NCBI GenBank assembly: GCA_007128865.1
Contig: SKWP01000077.1
Location: 1-8,302 of the forward strand
Origin: Paracoccaceae bacterium
GTDB lineage: Bacteria; Pseudomonadota; Alphaproteobacteria; Rhodobacterales; Rhodobacteraceae
Direction: 5' to 3'
DNA length: 8,302 nt
Below the pieces are notes generated by a model, which saw only the letters and a list, made by a program, of their open reading frames with translations, searched no databases and had not been told where the DNA came from. This document shows positions 1 to 6,601 of the stretch, piece by piece (position 1 is the first letter of the stretch; every line of letters starts with the position of its first letter). The position numbers were made by a program, and so were the translations under genes.

Positions 1-347
1 CAGCGGTTCATGTCGCGGTTGTCCACCGGCGAAAGGCGGGTGTTGGAATGCACCGCCGGCACGTTGACCGCGGGCATCATGATGACACGGCCCTGCACCT
101 TTTCCGGGCGCAGGGAGCGGGCCAGTTCCGACACCGCGATCGGGCCTTCGTATTCGTCGCCGTGCACGCCGCCGGTCAGCAGCACGGTGGGGCCGGTGCC
201 GTTGCGGACCACGACGATGGGTATCTCCACGATCCCCCAGCCGGAGGTGTTGCGCGACAGCGGCGCGCGCAGGTAACCCGCCTGCCGCCCGTCGGCGTCA
301 AAGTCGATGTCGCAGGCTATGCGGCTTTTCGCGGATGTCTCCGCCAT
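1..347 (-). CDS. Succinylglutamate desuccinylase/aspartoacylase family deacylase (partial, paralogue 1)
   Basis: This is the N-terminal 115 codons of a zinc-dependent deacylase of the AstE/AspA superfamily (COG3608, DoeB-like); the 3' part lies beyond the left edge. The visible part carries the first zinc-ligand motif VHGDEYEG (H62, E65) and the substrate-region motif RDMNR (111-115); the third zinc ligand would be off-window. The start is ATG at 347-345. It is preceded by a strong Shine-Dalgarno GGAGGG (355-360) 7 nt upstream, which overlaps the end of the preceding gene. The two genes are 4 nt apart, so they are probably co-transcribed and translationally coupled. The 115 residues align without gaps to the upstream gene with 84 identities (about 73%, counted by eye), so this is a tandem duplicate or closely related paralogue. 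Family members hydrolyse N-acyl amino acids or similar amides; the real substrate is unknown. Confidence 0.9.
   Translation of the reverse strand, partial: MAETSAKSRIACDIDFDADGRQAGYLRAPLSRNTSGWGIVEIPIVVVRNGTGPTVLLTGGVHGDEYEGPIAVSELARSLRPEKVQGRVIMMPAVNVPAVHSNTRLSPVDNRDMNR
242..272. repeat. 31-bp direct repeat, copy 1 (within deacylase paralogue 1)
   Basis: The plus-strand sequence here, beginning CGGAGGTGTTGCGCGACAGC, is identical base for base to 1290-1320. It encodes the shared APLSRNTS block of the two deacylase paralogues. It is most simply a remnant of gene duplication or a conserved active-site-proximal stretch, not a mobile repeat. Confidence 0.85.
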
Positions 348-351
348 GTCG

Positions 352-1395
352 TCACCCTCCCTGCGGCGCCGTCAGGGCGCCGGTTTCCTGCTGGTAGTCA
401 GTCATCACCACGGTCAGCCGGTTGCCGCGGTCCATCCGGCCCGGGCCGGCGGCCATCCACAGCACCCCGTCGCGGCGGTAACGCACCTCGTGGGGCGTGC
501 GGTCCAAATCCTCGACAAAATGCAGCCGGCCGGCCAGTTCGCCCGCGCGCACATCCTGCCCGGCCAGGTGACACGGCTCGAAGGTACCGACGGCGGGCGA
601 GAATTCGTAGAAGCTGCGGTCGGGCACCTGCATGTGGCGGGTCGGCGTGTCGGTCTCGGGCGCACCCTCGATGATTCCCATATGGGCAAGGATGTTGCGC
701 AGACCGCGCCGCACCACGGCCAGCCCCTCGATATGGACCCGCCCCCAGCCGCCGACCTCGGTGCCCAGCGACACGATCCCCCGGCGTTCGACCGAGGATG
801 TCAGCGTCGCGCCCTCGTCGATGCCGCCGAAGACCACGTTATAGGGGGCGCCGAAGGCCTCGGCGGCGGCCAGGGTGCGGGCCATCAGGGCGGCGTCGGG
901 TATGGCGTGCATGTTGGTCGACAGCGCCGAATCGCCCCCCTGCCCGCAACTGTGCACATCCACCGACAGATCGACCCGCGGCAGGATCACCGCATCGATG
1001 AAATGCGCCAGCATGTCGTTGAAGTTGCCGCGCGGGTCGCCGGGAAAGCAGCGGTTCAGGTCGCGCCCGTCGATGGGGGAAATCCGGGTGTTGGCCAGCA
1101 CCGCCGGCACGTTGACGGTGGGCATCAGGATAACGCAGCCCTGCACCGCGGCGGGGTCCAGCGTGCGGGCCAGTTCGGAAATCGCGATCTGCCCCTCATA
1201 CTCGGTGCCATGCACGCCGCCGGTGAACAGGGCGGTGGGGCCGTCGCCGTTCCGGATCACCACGATGGGGATTTCGACGATGCCCCAGGCGGAGGTGTTG
1301 CGCGACAGCGGCGCGCGCAGATAGCCGGCGTGCCGGCCCGAAGCATCCAGATCGAAGGGCAGCGCTATCCGGCTTTCGGCGCCTTCTCCGGCCAT
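352..1395 (-). CDS. Succinylglutamate desuccinylase/aspartoacylase family deacylase (paralogue 2)
   Basis: A complete 347-aa predicted zinc carboxypeptidase-fold deacylase. The zinc site is visible as VHGTEYEG (H62, E65) and VDVHSCG (H148). RDLNRCFPG (111-119) is the substrate-binding motif, and TEVGGWG (E213) is the likely catalytic Glu by family analogy. The N-terminal GYLRAPLSRNTSAWG block resembles DoeB, the N-acetyl-diaminobutyrate deacetylase of ectoine breakdown, but no other ectoine genes are visible, so I do not assign that role. No signal peptide is seen, so it is probably cytoplasmic. I place the start at ATG 1395-1393 because the paralogue aligns from exactly this Met and AGGA lies about 9 nt upstream. 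The frame stays open to a TTG at 1569, but that extension is Arg/Pro-rich and lacks family features. It is first in a minus-strand operon with the next paralogue and divergent from an enolase-superfamily gene, suggesting a shared catabolic pathway. Confidence 0.93.
   Translation of the reverse strand: MAGEGAESRIALPFDLDASGRHAGYLRAPLSRNTSAWGIVEIPIVVIRNGDGPTALFTGGVHGTEYEGQIAISELARTLDPAAVQGCVILMPTVNVPAVLANTRISPIDGRDLNRCFPGDPRGNFNDMLAHFIDAVILPRVDLSVDVHSCGQGGDSALSTNMHAIPDAALMARTLAAAEAFGAPYNVVFGGIDEGATLTSSVERRGIVSLGTEVGGWGRVHIEGLAVVRRGLRNILAHMGIIEGAPETDTPTRHMQVPDRSFYEFSPAVGTFEPCHLAGQDVRAGELAGRLHFVEDLDRTPHEVRYRRDGVLWMAAGPGRMDRGNRLTVVMTDYQQETGALTAPQGG
1290..1320. repeat. 31-bp direct repeat, copy 2 (within deacylase paralogue 2)
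   Basis: This is the second copy of the identical 31-bp stretch, in the same orientation and 1,048 bp from the first, at the equivalent codons of the paralogous gene. Recombination between the copies would delete one gene equivalent and leave a fused deacylase; this consequence is inferred. Confidence 0.85.
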
Positions 1396-1537
1396 GGCTG
1401 CATTCCTCTGTTTGCCGCACCGGCCACTGGCCGCGGCTGGATGATTTGGGCGCATATGCGGCGTGGCGCGCGGCCCGGGCGGCCGCCGCGCAACGATCCG
1501 GCATGGTTTTCCCTGATCGATCTCGCTTGCGTGTTTC

Positions 1538-1569
1538 GTATGGTTGTATACTGATTGCGAAGTTGTCAA
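1538..1569. promoter_or_regulatory. Candidate divergent promoter/operator between deacylase operon and enolase-family gene
   Basis: The 207-nt gap 1396-1602 separates two divergent transcription units. On the minus strand a perfect TTGACA hexamer (1569-1564) could be a -35 box for the deacylases. At 18 nt spacing the -10 would be AACCAT (1545-1540), a weak match, as is common in Rhodobacterales. On the plus strand TATACT (1547-1552) resembles a -10 box for the enolase-family gene, but no good -35 lies at the right distance. The hexamer palindrome GTATAC (1546-1551), within TTGTATACTG, resembles operator cores bound by GntR-type regulators of catabolic genes; GTAT is also repeated just upstream (1538-1541). 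No regulator gene is in the window. The assignment rests on short motifs only. Confidence 0.3.
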
Positions 1570-1602
1570 GATTGCACGGCTGTCAGAAGTGCGGAGAAGG
1601 GT

Positions 1603-2781
1603 ATGGTCGAGGAACGGTCGCAGGCGCTTCCGCCGGTGCGCATCACCGGGCTGGTTGCAGCGCCGCTACTGGGCGAAAGCCCGCCGGGCGGCTGGAGCAA
1701 TGAAATCCAGCCGGGGGATTCGATCCACAGCCTGGTCGCCGTCCATACGGATGCCGGTATTACGGGCTTCGGCAGCGCCTTTACCGATGGCCGGCTGGCC
1801 GAGGCCGCGATGGCGCAGCTTGCCCCGCTTTGCCTTGGCGAAAACGCGCTGGAACCCGAACGGATCAGCGAGAAGCTGCACCAGAATACCTTCTGGTTCG
1901 GCCGTGGCGGCACCCTGACCCACACGATCAGCGCAATCGACATCGCACTGTGGGATATCCTCGGCAAGGTTACCGGGCTGCCGGTGTCGATCCTGGCCGG
2001 CGGCAGGCACCGTGACCGCGTTCGCCCCTATTGTTCGTTGCTGATGACCGAACCGGGCGAGATGGGCGAACGGATCGCCCGCTACCGCGAACAGGGCTTT
2101 CGCGCCTTCAAGATCGGCTGGGGGCCGTTCGGGCGGCGCGACGACCCGGCCCTGGACGAGGCCATCGTCGCGGCGGCCTGTGCCGAACTGCCCGAAGGCG
2201 GGCAGCTTCTGGTCGATGCCGGCGCCAGCGATGCCTACTGGCCGAACGGGCTGAAATGGGCACTGCGCACCGCCGACATGCTGGCCGCCCATGGCGTGGG
2301 CTGGTTCGAGGAACCGCTGGTGCCCGACGCGCTGGAAGATTTCGTGACCCTGCGTCGCAGCGCCCGCCTGCCGATCGCCGGCGGCGAGGTCATGACACGG
2401 CGGCAGTCCTTCATGCCCTATATCACCCGCGGCGCCTTCGATATCGTTCAGCCGGATGTCACCAAGGTCGGCGGGTTGTCGGAACAGCGCCGCATCGCGC
2501 GGATGGCGCAGGATTTCGGCGTCCGCTATGTCGGCCATGGCTGGAACACCGCGCTGGGCCTGGCAGCCGACCTGCATCTGGCGGCGGCGCTGCCGGGCGT
2601 CGATCTGGTCGAATACATCGGCGGCAGCGCCTATCTGGACGATCTGACAGCCGAACCCTTCACCCTGGATGCCGATGGCCTGCTGGCCATTCCCGATGCG
2701 CCCGGGCTCGGCATCCGGCTGGACCCCGAAAAGGTGGCGCGTTACGCGCCACGGGCGGCCGCGCTTTTCCAGCGGGGCTGA
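1603..2781 (+). CDS. Mandelate racemase/muconate lactonizing enzyme family protein (enolase superfamily)
   Basis: A 392-aa enolase-superfamily protein of normal length, with an N-terminal capping domain (about 12-130) and a C-terminal TIM barrel. The metal ligands are visible: D205 in LLVDAG, E236/E237 in WFEEPL and E262 in IAGGE. The mandelate-racemase-type Asp-His dyad is D285 (VQPDVTKVGG) and H312 (GHGWN). This places it in the MR subgroup, mostly acid-sugar dehydratases or racemases, rather than the MLE/NSAR subgroup. In an ungapped comparison the KxK motif on barrel strand 2 reads FKIG, so K170 is kept and the second Lys is Gly172. The Asn that often follows the first metal ligand (VDAN) is Gly207. 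Start ATG 1603 has GGAG (1593-1596) 6 nt upstream; an upstream in-frame TTG at 1555 adds 16 atypical residues and is less likely. It is divergent from the deacylase pair, probably in the same pathway. The substrate is unknown. Confidence 0.92.
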   Translation: MVEERSQALPPVRITGLVAAPLLGESPPGGWSNEIQPGDSIHSLVAVHTDAGITGFGSAFTDGRLAEAAMAQLAPLCLGENALEPERISEKLHQNTFWFGRGGTLTHTISAIDIALWDILGKVTGLPVSILAGGRHRDRVRPYCSLLMTEPGEMGERIARYREQGFRAFKIGWGPFGRRDDPALDEAIVAAACAELPEGGQLLVDAGASDAYWPNGLKWALRTADMLAAHGVGWFEEPLVPDALEDFVTLRRSARLPIAGGEVMTRRQSFMPYITRGAFDIVQPDVTKVGGLSEQRRIARMAQDFGVRYVGHGWNTALGLAADLHLAAALPGVDLVEYIGGSAYLDDLTAEPFTLDADGLLAIPDAPGLGIRLDPEKVARYAPRAAALFQRG

Positions 2782-2921
2782 GCGCCCGGCGAAAAAACCG
2801 GTTTCATCTTACCGCCGGCATGCACTAAACCGATCCGGCGCCGGCGCAGATCGCGCGGTGGTGCGAACTGTGCTGCAAGAGATCCTGACTTCCTTTCGAC
2901 GCCCCGGAGACCGTCGCCGCC
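2782..2921 (+). other. alaS leader / intergenic region with two perfect 10-bp palindromes
   Basis: This 140-nt gap contains AAACCGGTTT (2795-2804) and CCGGCGCCGG (2835-2844), both perfect palindromes without loops and so more like protein-binding or cruciform sites than hairpin terminators. I see no convincing sigma-70 promoter. The alaS Shine-Dalgarno is GGAG at 2906-2909, 12 nt before the ATG, which is rather far. No T-box or riboswitch pattern was recognised. Confidence 0.4.
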
Positions 2922-5585
2922 ATGCCGAGCCTCAACGACATCCGCTCAACCTTCCTGGACTATTTCGCCCGGCACGACCACGCGGTGGTGCCCAGCTCGC
3001 CCCTGGTGCCGCGCAACGACCCGACGCTGATGTTCACCAACTCGGGCATGGTTCAGTTCAAGAACGTGTTCACGGGGGTCGAACACCGCGACTATCGCCG
3101 CGCCACCACCGCGCAGAAATGCGTGCGTGCCGGCGGCAAGCACAACGATCTGGACAACGTCGGCTACACCGCGCGCCATCACACGTTTTTCGAGATGCTG
3201 GGCAACTTCAGCTTCGGCGACTATTTCAAGTCCGAGGCAATCCCCTTTGCATGGAACCTGATCACCCGCGAATTCGGGCTGCCCGCCGACAAGCTCCTGG
3301 TCACCGTCTACCATACCGACGACGAGGCCGTCGCGATCTGGAAAAAGGCCGCCGGCCTGCCGGACGAGCGCATCATCCGCATTCCGACGAACGATAATTT
3401 CTGGATGATGGGCCCCACCGGCCCCTGCGGCCCCTGCACCGAGATCTTCTATGATCACGGCGATCACATCCCCGGCGGCCCTCCGGGCAGCCCCGACGAG
3501 GATGGCGACCGCTTCATCGAGATCTGGAACCTCGTGTTCATGCAGTTCGAGCAGTTCGAGGACGGCAGCCGCAAGGATCTCGCCGCGCAGTCCATCGACA
3601 CCGGCATGGGGCTGGAACGCATCGGCGCGGTGCTGCAGGGCAAGCACGACAACTATGATACCGACCTGATGCGCAGCCTGATCGAGGCATCCGCGCATGC
3701 CACATCGTCCGAACCCGACGGGCCGGGGCGTATTCATCACCGCGTCATTGCCGACCATCTGCGGGCGACATCCTTTCTGATCGCGGACGGGGTGATGCCC
3801 TCGAACGACGGGCGCGGCTATGTGCTGCGCCGGATCATGCGCCGGGCGATGCGCCACGCCCATCAGCTGGGCGCCCGCGATCCGCTGATGCACCGTCTGG
3901 TTCCGGCGCTGGTGCGGCAGATGGGGGCGGCCTATCCCGAACTGGTGCGCGCCCAGCCGCTGATTGCCGAGACGCTGGAACTGGAAGAAACCCGTTTCCG
4001 CCAGACGCTGGACCGCGGCCTGCGCCTGCTGGAAGACGAACTCGCGCGCCTGCCCGATGGCGCGGCCCTGCCCGGCGAAGCGGCATTCCGGCTTTACGAT
4101 ACCTTCGGCTTCCCGCTCGACCTGACGCAGGATGCCCTGCGCGAGACCGGGCGCGCGGTCGATGTGGCCGGTTTCGACACCGCCATGGCCGAACAGAAGG
4201 CACGCGCCCGCGCCGCCTGGGCAGGATCGGGAGAAACCAGGGAAGCAGCGATCTGGTTCGACCTGGCCGAAGCGCATGGCGCGACCGAATTTCTGGGCTA
4301 TGACACCGAAGCGGCCGAGGGCCAGATCCTCGCGCTGGTGCGTGACGGGGCTGCGGCCGAACAGGCCGGCGCCGGCGAAAGCGTGCAGATCGTCGTGAAC
4401 CAGACACCATTTTACGCCGAATCGGGTGGCCAGGTCGGCGACCGGGGCCTGTTGCGCACCGAAACCGGCACCGCACGCATTACCGACACCCAGAAGGCAC
4501 AGGGTGTGTTCATTCACCATGCCGAGGTCACCGAGGGTACGATTGCCCGGGACCAGGGCGCCGAACTGGCCGTGGACACCGCCCGCCGCACCGCCATCCG
4601 GGCCAACCATTCGGCCACGCATCTGCTGCACGAGGCACTCAGGCAGGCGCTTGGCGCCCATGTCGCCCAGCGCGGCAGCCTGAATGCGCCGGACCGGCTG
4701 CGCTTTGACTTCGCGCATGGCAAGGCGCTGGCGGCCGGCGAAATCGCACGGGTCGAGGCCGAGGTAAACGCCTTCATCCGCCAGGACAGCCCGGTGGAAA
4801 CTCGGATCATGACGCCCGAAGCGGCACAGGGTCTGGGTGCCCAGGCCCTGTTCGGCGAGAAATACGGCGACGAGGTGCGCGTGGTGTCCATGGGCCGTCA
4901 GGACGGTTCGGGCCGCGGGGCGGACGGGGCGACCTACAGCCTCGAACTGTGCGGCGGCACCCATGTGCGCCGCACCGGCGAGATCGGCGCCTTCGTGATA
5001 ACCGGCGATCAGGCCTCGGCCGCCGGGGTGCGGCGGATCGAGGCGCTGACCGGTCAGGCGGCGCTCGACTGGCTGGAAGAACAGGCCGATCAGCTGCACC
5101 GGCTGATGGGGCAGCTCAAGTCACCGACCTTCGAGGATGCCGAACGCAAGCTGACTGCCCTGCTGGCCGAAAACCGCAGCCTGCAGAACGAGCTTGCCCA
5201 GCTGCGCCGCGACATGGCGATGGGCGGCCAGGGCGCCGCAGCCGGCCCGGAAACTCGCGAGATCGGTGGCATCCGCCTTGCCGCGCAGGTGCTTTCGGGG
5301 GTTTCGGGCAAGGATCTGCCGCCTCTGGTGGATGCCCTCAAGGCACGCATCGGCTCGGGCGCGGTGCTGCTGATTGCCGATGCCGGCGGCAAGGCCGCCG
5401 TCGCCGCCGGCGTGACCGATGACCTGACCGCGCGGCTTTCGGCCGTGGACATGGTGCGCGCCGCCGCGGCAGAACTGGGCGGCAAGGGCGGTGGCGGCCG
5501 CCCCGACATGGCACAGGCCGGCGGCAGCGACCCCACCCGCGCCGAAGCGGCCATTGCGGCCGTTGAAACCCTGATCGGAGGATAA
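2922..5585 (+). CDS. alaS: Alanine--tRNA ligase (alanyl-tRNA synthetase)
   Basis: This cytoplasmic class II synthetase charges tRNA-Ala with alanine and hydrolyses mischarged Ser/Gly-tRNA-Ala. At 887 aa it is full length (E. coli about 876). The catalytic domain spans about 1-460: [13 protein letters not shown] (35-47), the class II motif 2 block around [14 protein letters not shown] (89-102), and the motif 3 region [13 protein letters not shown] (296-308). The editing domain has the zinc site H563-x3-H567 (HSATH) and C677/H681 (CGGTH). A coiled-coil-like stretch follows (about 715-765). The C-Ala/DHHA1 domain ends in the conserved Gly-rich [16 protein letters not shown] (853-868). All key residues are present, so it should be active. 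The ATG at 2922 matches the family N-terminus. Its last codons supply the Shine-Dalgarno for the next gene 3 nt downstream, implying an operon with two DUF1330 genes. Confidence 0.99.
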   Translation: MPSLNDIRSTFLDYFARHDHAVVPSSPLVPRNDPTLMFTNSGMVQFKNVFTGVEHRDYRRATTAQKCVRAGGKHNDLDNVGYTARHHTFFEMLGNFSFGDYFKSEAIPFAWNLITREFGLPADKLLVTVYHTDDEAVAIWKKAAGLPDERIIRIPTNDNFWMMGPTGPCGPCTEIFYDHGDHIPGGPPGSPDEDGDRFIEIWNLVFMQFEQFEDGSRKDLAAQSIDTGMGLERIGAVLQGKHDNYDTDLMRSLIEASAHATSSEPDGPGRIHHRVIADHLRATSFLIADGVMPSNDGRGYVLRRIMRRAMRHAHQLGARDPLMHRLVPALVRQMGAAYPELVRAQPLIAETLELEETRFRQTLDRGLRLLEDELARLPDGAALPGEAAFRLYDTFGFPLDLTQDALRETGRAVDVAGFDTAMAEQKARARAAWAGSGETREAAIWFDLAEAHGATEFLGYDTEAAEGQILALVRDGAAAEQAGAGESVQIVVNQTPFYAESGGQVGDRGLLRTETGTARITDTQKAQGVFIHHAEVTEGTIARDQGAELAVDTARRTAIRANHSATHLLHEALRQALGAHVAQRGSLNAPDRLRFDFAHGKALAAGEIARVEAEVNAFIRQDSPVETRIMTPEAAQGLGAQALFGEKYGDEVRVVSMGRQDGSGRGADGATYSLELCGGTHVRRTGEIGAFVITGDQASAAGVRRIEALTGQAALDWLEEQADQLHRLMGQLKSPTFEDAERKLTALLAENRSLQNELAQLRRDMAMGGQGAAAGPETREIGGIRLAAQVLSGVSGKDLPPLVDALKARIGSGAVLLIADAGGKAAVAAGVTDDLTARLSAVDMVRAAAAELGGKGGGGRPDMAQAGGSDPTRAEAAIAAVETLIGG
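5577..5581 (+). promoter_or_regulatory. Shine-Dalgarno deciding a TTG start
   Basis: GGAGG lies inside the last codons of alaS, 7 nt before a TTG at 5589. No ATG or GTG sits at the family N-terminus, so this site supports TTG as the real start and suggests translational coupling to alaS termination. Confidence 0.75.
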
Positions 5586-5588
5586 GCC

Positions 5589-5873
5589 TTGCCAGCCTAC
5601 ATCATTGCCCGGATCGACGTTTCCGACCCTGCGGATTACGCGACCTATGCCAGCCAGACGGTGGCGCTGGCCGAACGGCACGGCGGGCGTTTTCTGGTCA
5701 AGGGCGGCGCCATGACCCAGCTCGAGGGCGAAGGCCCGGCACGCCATGTGGTGATCGAATTCCCCGACCGCGCCACGGCCGAGGCATGGTATTCCTCGCC
5801 CGATTATCAGTCGATCCTGCCCATCGCCCTGCGGTCCAGCCGGCGGGATCTGGTGATCGTCGACGGCGCCTGA
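5589..5873 (+). CDS. DUF1330 domain-containing protein (copy 1)
   Basis: A 94-aa protein with the ferredoxin-like (dimeric alpha-beta barrel) DUF1330 pattern: an N-terminal beta strand AYIIARIDVSDP (3-14), Y17/Y20, HGGRFLVKGG (31-40), E46-G47, ARHVVIEFP (51-59), WYSSPDYQ (67-74) and a final strand RRDLVIVDG (85-93). The family's biochemical function is not established; related folds include small monooxygenase-like and YCII-like proteins. The start is TTG at 5589, supported by a GGAGG 7 nt upstream and by the family N-terminus beginning exactly there. It begins 3 nt after the alaS stop, so it is almost certainly co-transcribed and probably translationally coupled. A diverged paralogue follows 43 nt downstream. 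TTG may keep its expression below what the strong ribosome site would give, which is inference. Confidence 0.93.
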   Translation: MPAYIIARIDVSDPADYATYASQTVALAERHGGRFLVKGGAMTQLEGEGPARHVVIEFPDRATAEAWYSSPDYQSILPIALRSSRRDLVIVDGA

Positions 5874-5916
5874 AGCCGCGTTGCCGCCGACAACCGATGC
5901 AACGACAGGAAAGCCG

Positions 5917-6207
5917 ATGACAGCGCTCTGGATCGCCCATGTCCATGTGACCGACCCCGAAGCCTATGGACGATACGCTGCCATCGCCACCGAGGCGATT
6001 GCCGAACATGGCGGTGTGTTCCTGGCCCGTGGCGGGCGCTATCGCCAGATGGAGGGGCGCGACCGGGCCCGCAACGTGGTGGCGCGGTTCCCGAGCCTGG
6101 AGGCCGCAGTGGCATGCTACGAATCACCCCGCTATCAGGAGGCACTTTCCCACGCCCGCGACGCGGCCGAGCGTGATCTGGTCATTATCGAGGAATCAGG
6201 CGCCTGA
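5917..6207 (+). CDS. DUF1330 domain-containing protein (copy 2)
   Basis: A 96-aa DUF1330 protein aligning without gaps to copy 1, with 40 of 94 identical residues (about 43%, counted by eye). Shared blocks are VxDP (11-14), HGGxFLxxGG (31-40), QxEG (44-47), ARxVVxxFP (51-59), Y68-x-S-P-x-Y-Q (68-74) and RDLVI (86-90). Copy 1 has W67 in the WY pair where this copy has C67. The start ATG 5917 is preceded by AGGA (5907-5910) at 6 nt and matches the N-terminus of copy 1. An in-frame TTG at 5881 would add 12 residues unlike the family and is rejected. The identity level indicates an old duplication with separate functions kept, not a recent copy. It is probably the last gene of the alaS operon; a hairpin begins 36 nt after its stop. 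Confidence 0.93.
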   Translation: MTALWIAHVHVTDPEAYGRYAAIATEAIAEHGGVFLARGGRYRQMEGRDRARNVVARFPSLEAAVACYESPRYQEALSHARDAAERDLVIIEESGA

Positions 6208-6242
6208 GCGTCGCGTTATCATGTCGATTGAAACGGGGCCTT

Positions 6243-6269
6243 GAAATGGCGCTGCATGCGCGCCATTTC
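6243..6269 (+). terminator. Terminator-like hairpin after the alaS-DUF1330 operon
   Basis: A perfect 10-bp stem GAAATGGCGC/GCGCCATTTC (6243-6252 with 6260-6269) encloses a 7-nt loop. It begins 36 nt after the stop of the second DUF1330 gene. No T-run follows on either strand, so it may be an RNA-stabilising 3' structure rather than a true intrinsic terminator. Confidence 0.45.
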
Positions 6270-6434
6270 GAAGGTGCGAATACCGGTCCGCAAGACGGCG
6301 AAGCCATTCGTGCCAACGGCACCAGAAAGCTCGCAAAACCTTGACGCGGAACGGCTTTTCGCAGGGAGCATGCGGTAGACAGGGGGATTGCCGACGGGAC
6401 GGGCACGCAGCCAGGATCAGCCCCGATCAGGCGC

Positions 6435-6459
6435 CAGCCCGGCAGGGCGGGCCTGTTTT
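6435..6459 (+). terminator. Candidate Rho-independent terminator
   Basis: The stem CAGCCCG (6435-6441) pairs with CGGGCCTG (6448-6455, one bulged C) around the loop GCAGGG and is followed directly by TTTT (6456-6459). The GC-rich stem plus short T-run fits an intrinsic terminator on the plus strand. It lies 228 nt after the last DUF1330 stop, so it could end the alaS operon transcript, or a small RNA made from the region before it. Confidence 0.5.
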
Positions 6460-6530
6460 CGCTGCGTTGATGAACCGGTTGGCAGAACCGGCAGGATTGC
6501 CCGCTGCGTCATCCCGGCCCCGTTCGCGGG

Positions 6531-6601
6531 GAATCACCCCTATCAAGTCGCCGCGAATCTGTGATTCGGCTCCGACTTCCAGTATGAGAGCCCGATGATT
6601 C
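6531..6601. repeat. Cluster of four GANTC sites upstream of rpoD
   Basis: GAATC (6531-6535), GAATC (6555-6559), GATTC (6563-6567) and GATTC (6597-6601) fall within 71 bp, ending 21 nt before the rpoD start. The middle two are the arms of a CGAATC-TGT-GATTCG inverted repeat. By my reading only seven other GANTC sites occur in the remaining 8.2 kb. GANTC is the target of CcrM, the cell-cycle adenine methyltransferase of Alphaproteobacteria, so methylation could affect rpoD transcription. The site count is seen; the regulatory role is inferred. Confidence 0.65.

Noticed and set aside
307..1554. Plus-strand open frame (415 codons) over the deacylase genes
   Set aside because: The minus strand encodes the zinc deacylase with HxxE and DxH motifs; the plus frame is a low-complexity shadow.
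1396..1569. Extended N-terminus for the upstream deacylase from TTG at 1569
   Set aside because: The 58 extra residues lack family similarity and the paralogue aligns from the Met at 1395. The extension would also overlap the promoter-like elements.
1666..2577. Minus-strand open frame (303 codons) opposite the enolase-family gene
   Set aside because: The plus frame carries all metal-ligand motifs; the antisense product shows no family features.
2786..2804. Possible terminator after the enolase-family gene (CCGG-loop-CCGG then TTT)
   Set aside because: The stem is only 4 bp with a large loop, too weak to call.
2946..5099. Very long minus-strand open frame (717 codons) opposite alaS
   Set aside because: alaS on the plus strand has every family motif. 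The antisense frame is open because GC-rich third positions mirror into stop-poor codons, and its translation has no recognisable domain.
6518..6540. T-arm-like sequence suggesting a tRNA (CCCCGTTCGCGGGG)
   Set aside because: The loop lacks the TTCRANY T-loop pattern, and no acceptor, D or anticodon arms can be placed around it.
6341..6598. Plus-strand ORF (85 codons) in the gap before rpoD
   Set aside because: No convincing ribosome site or domain; the composition is Arg/Pro/Ala-rich like other shadow frames, and it runs through the terminator hairpin. I also looked for a dnaG remnant and saw none.
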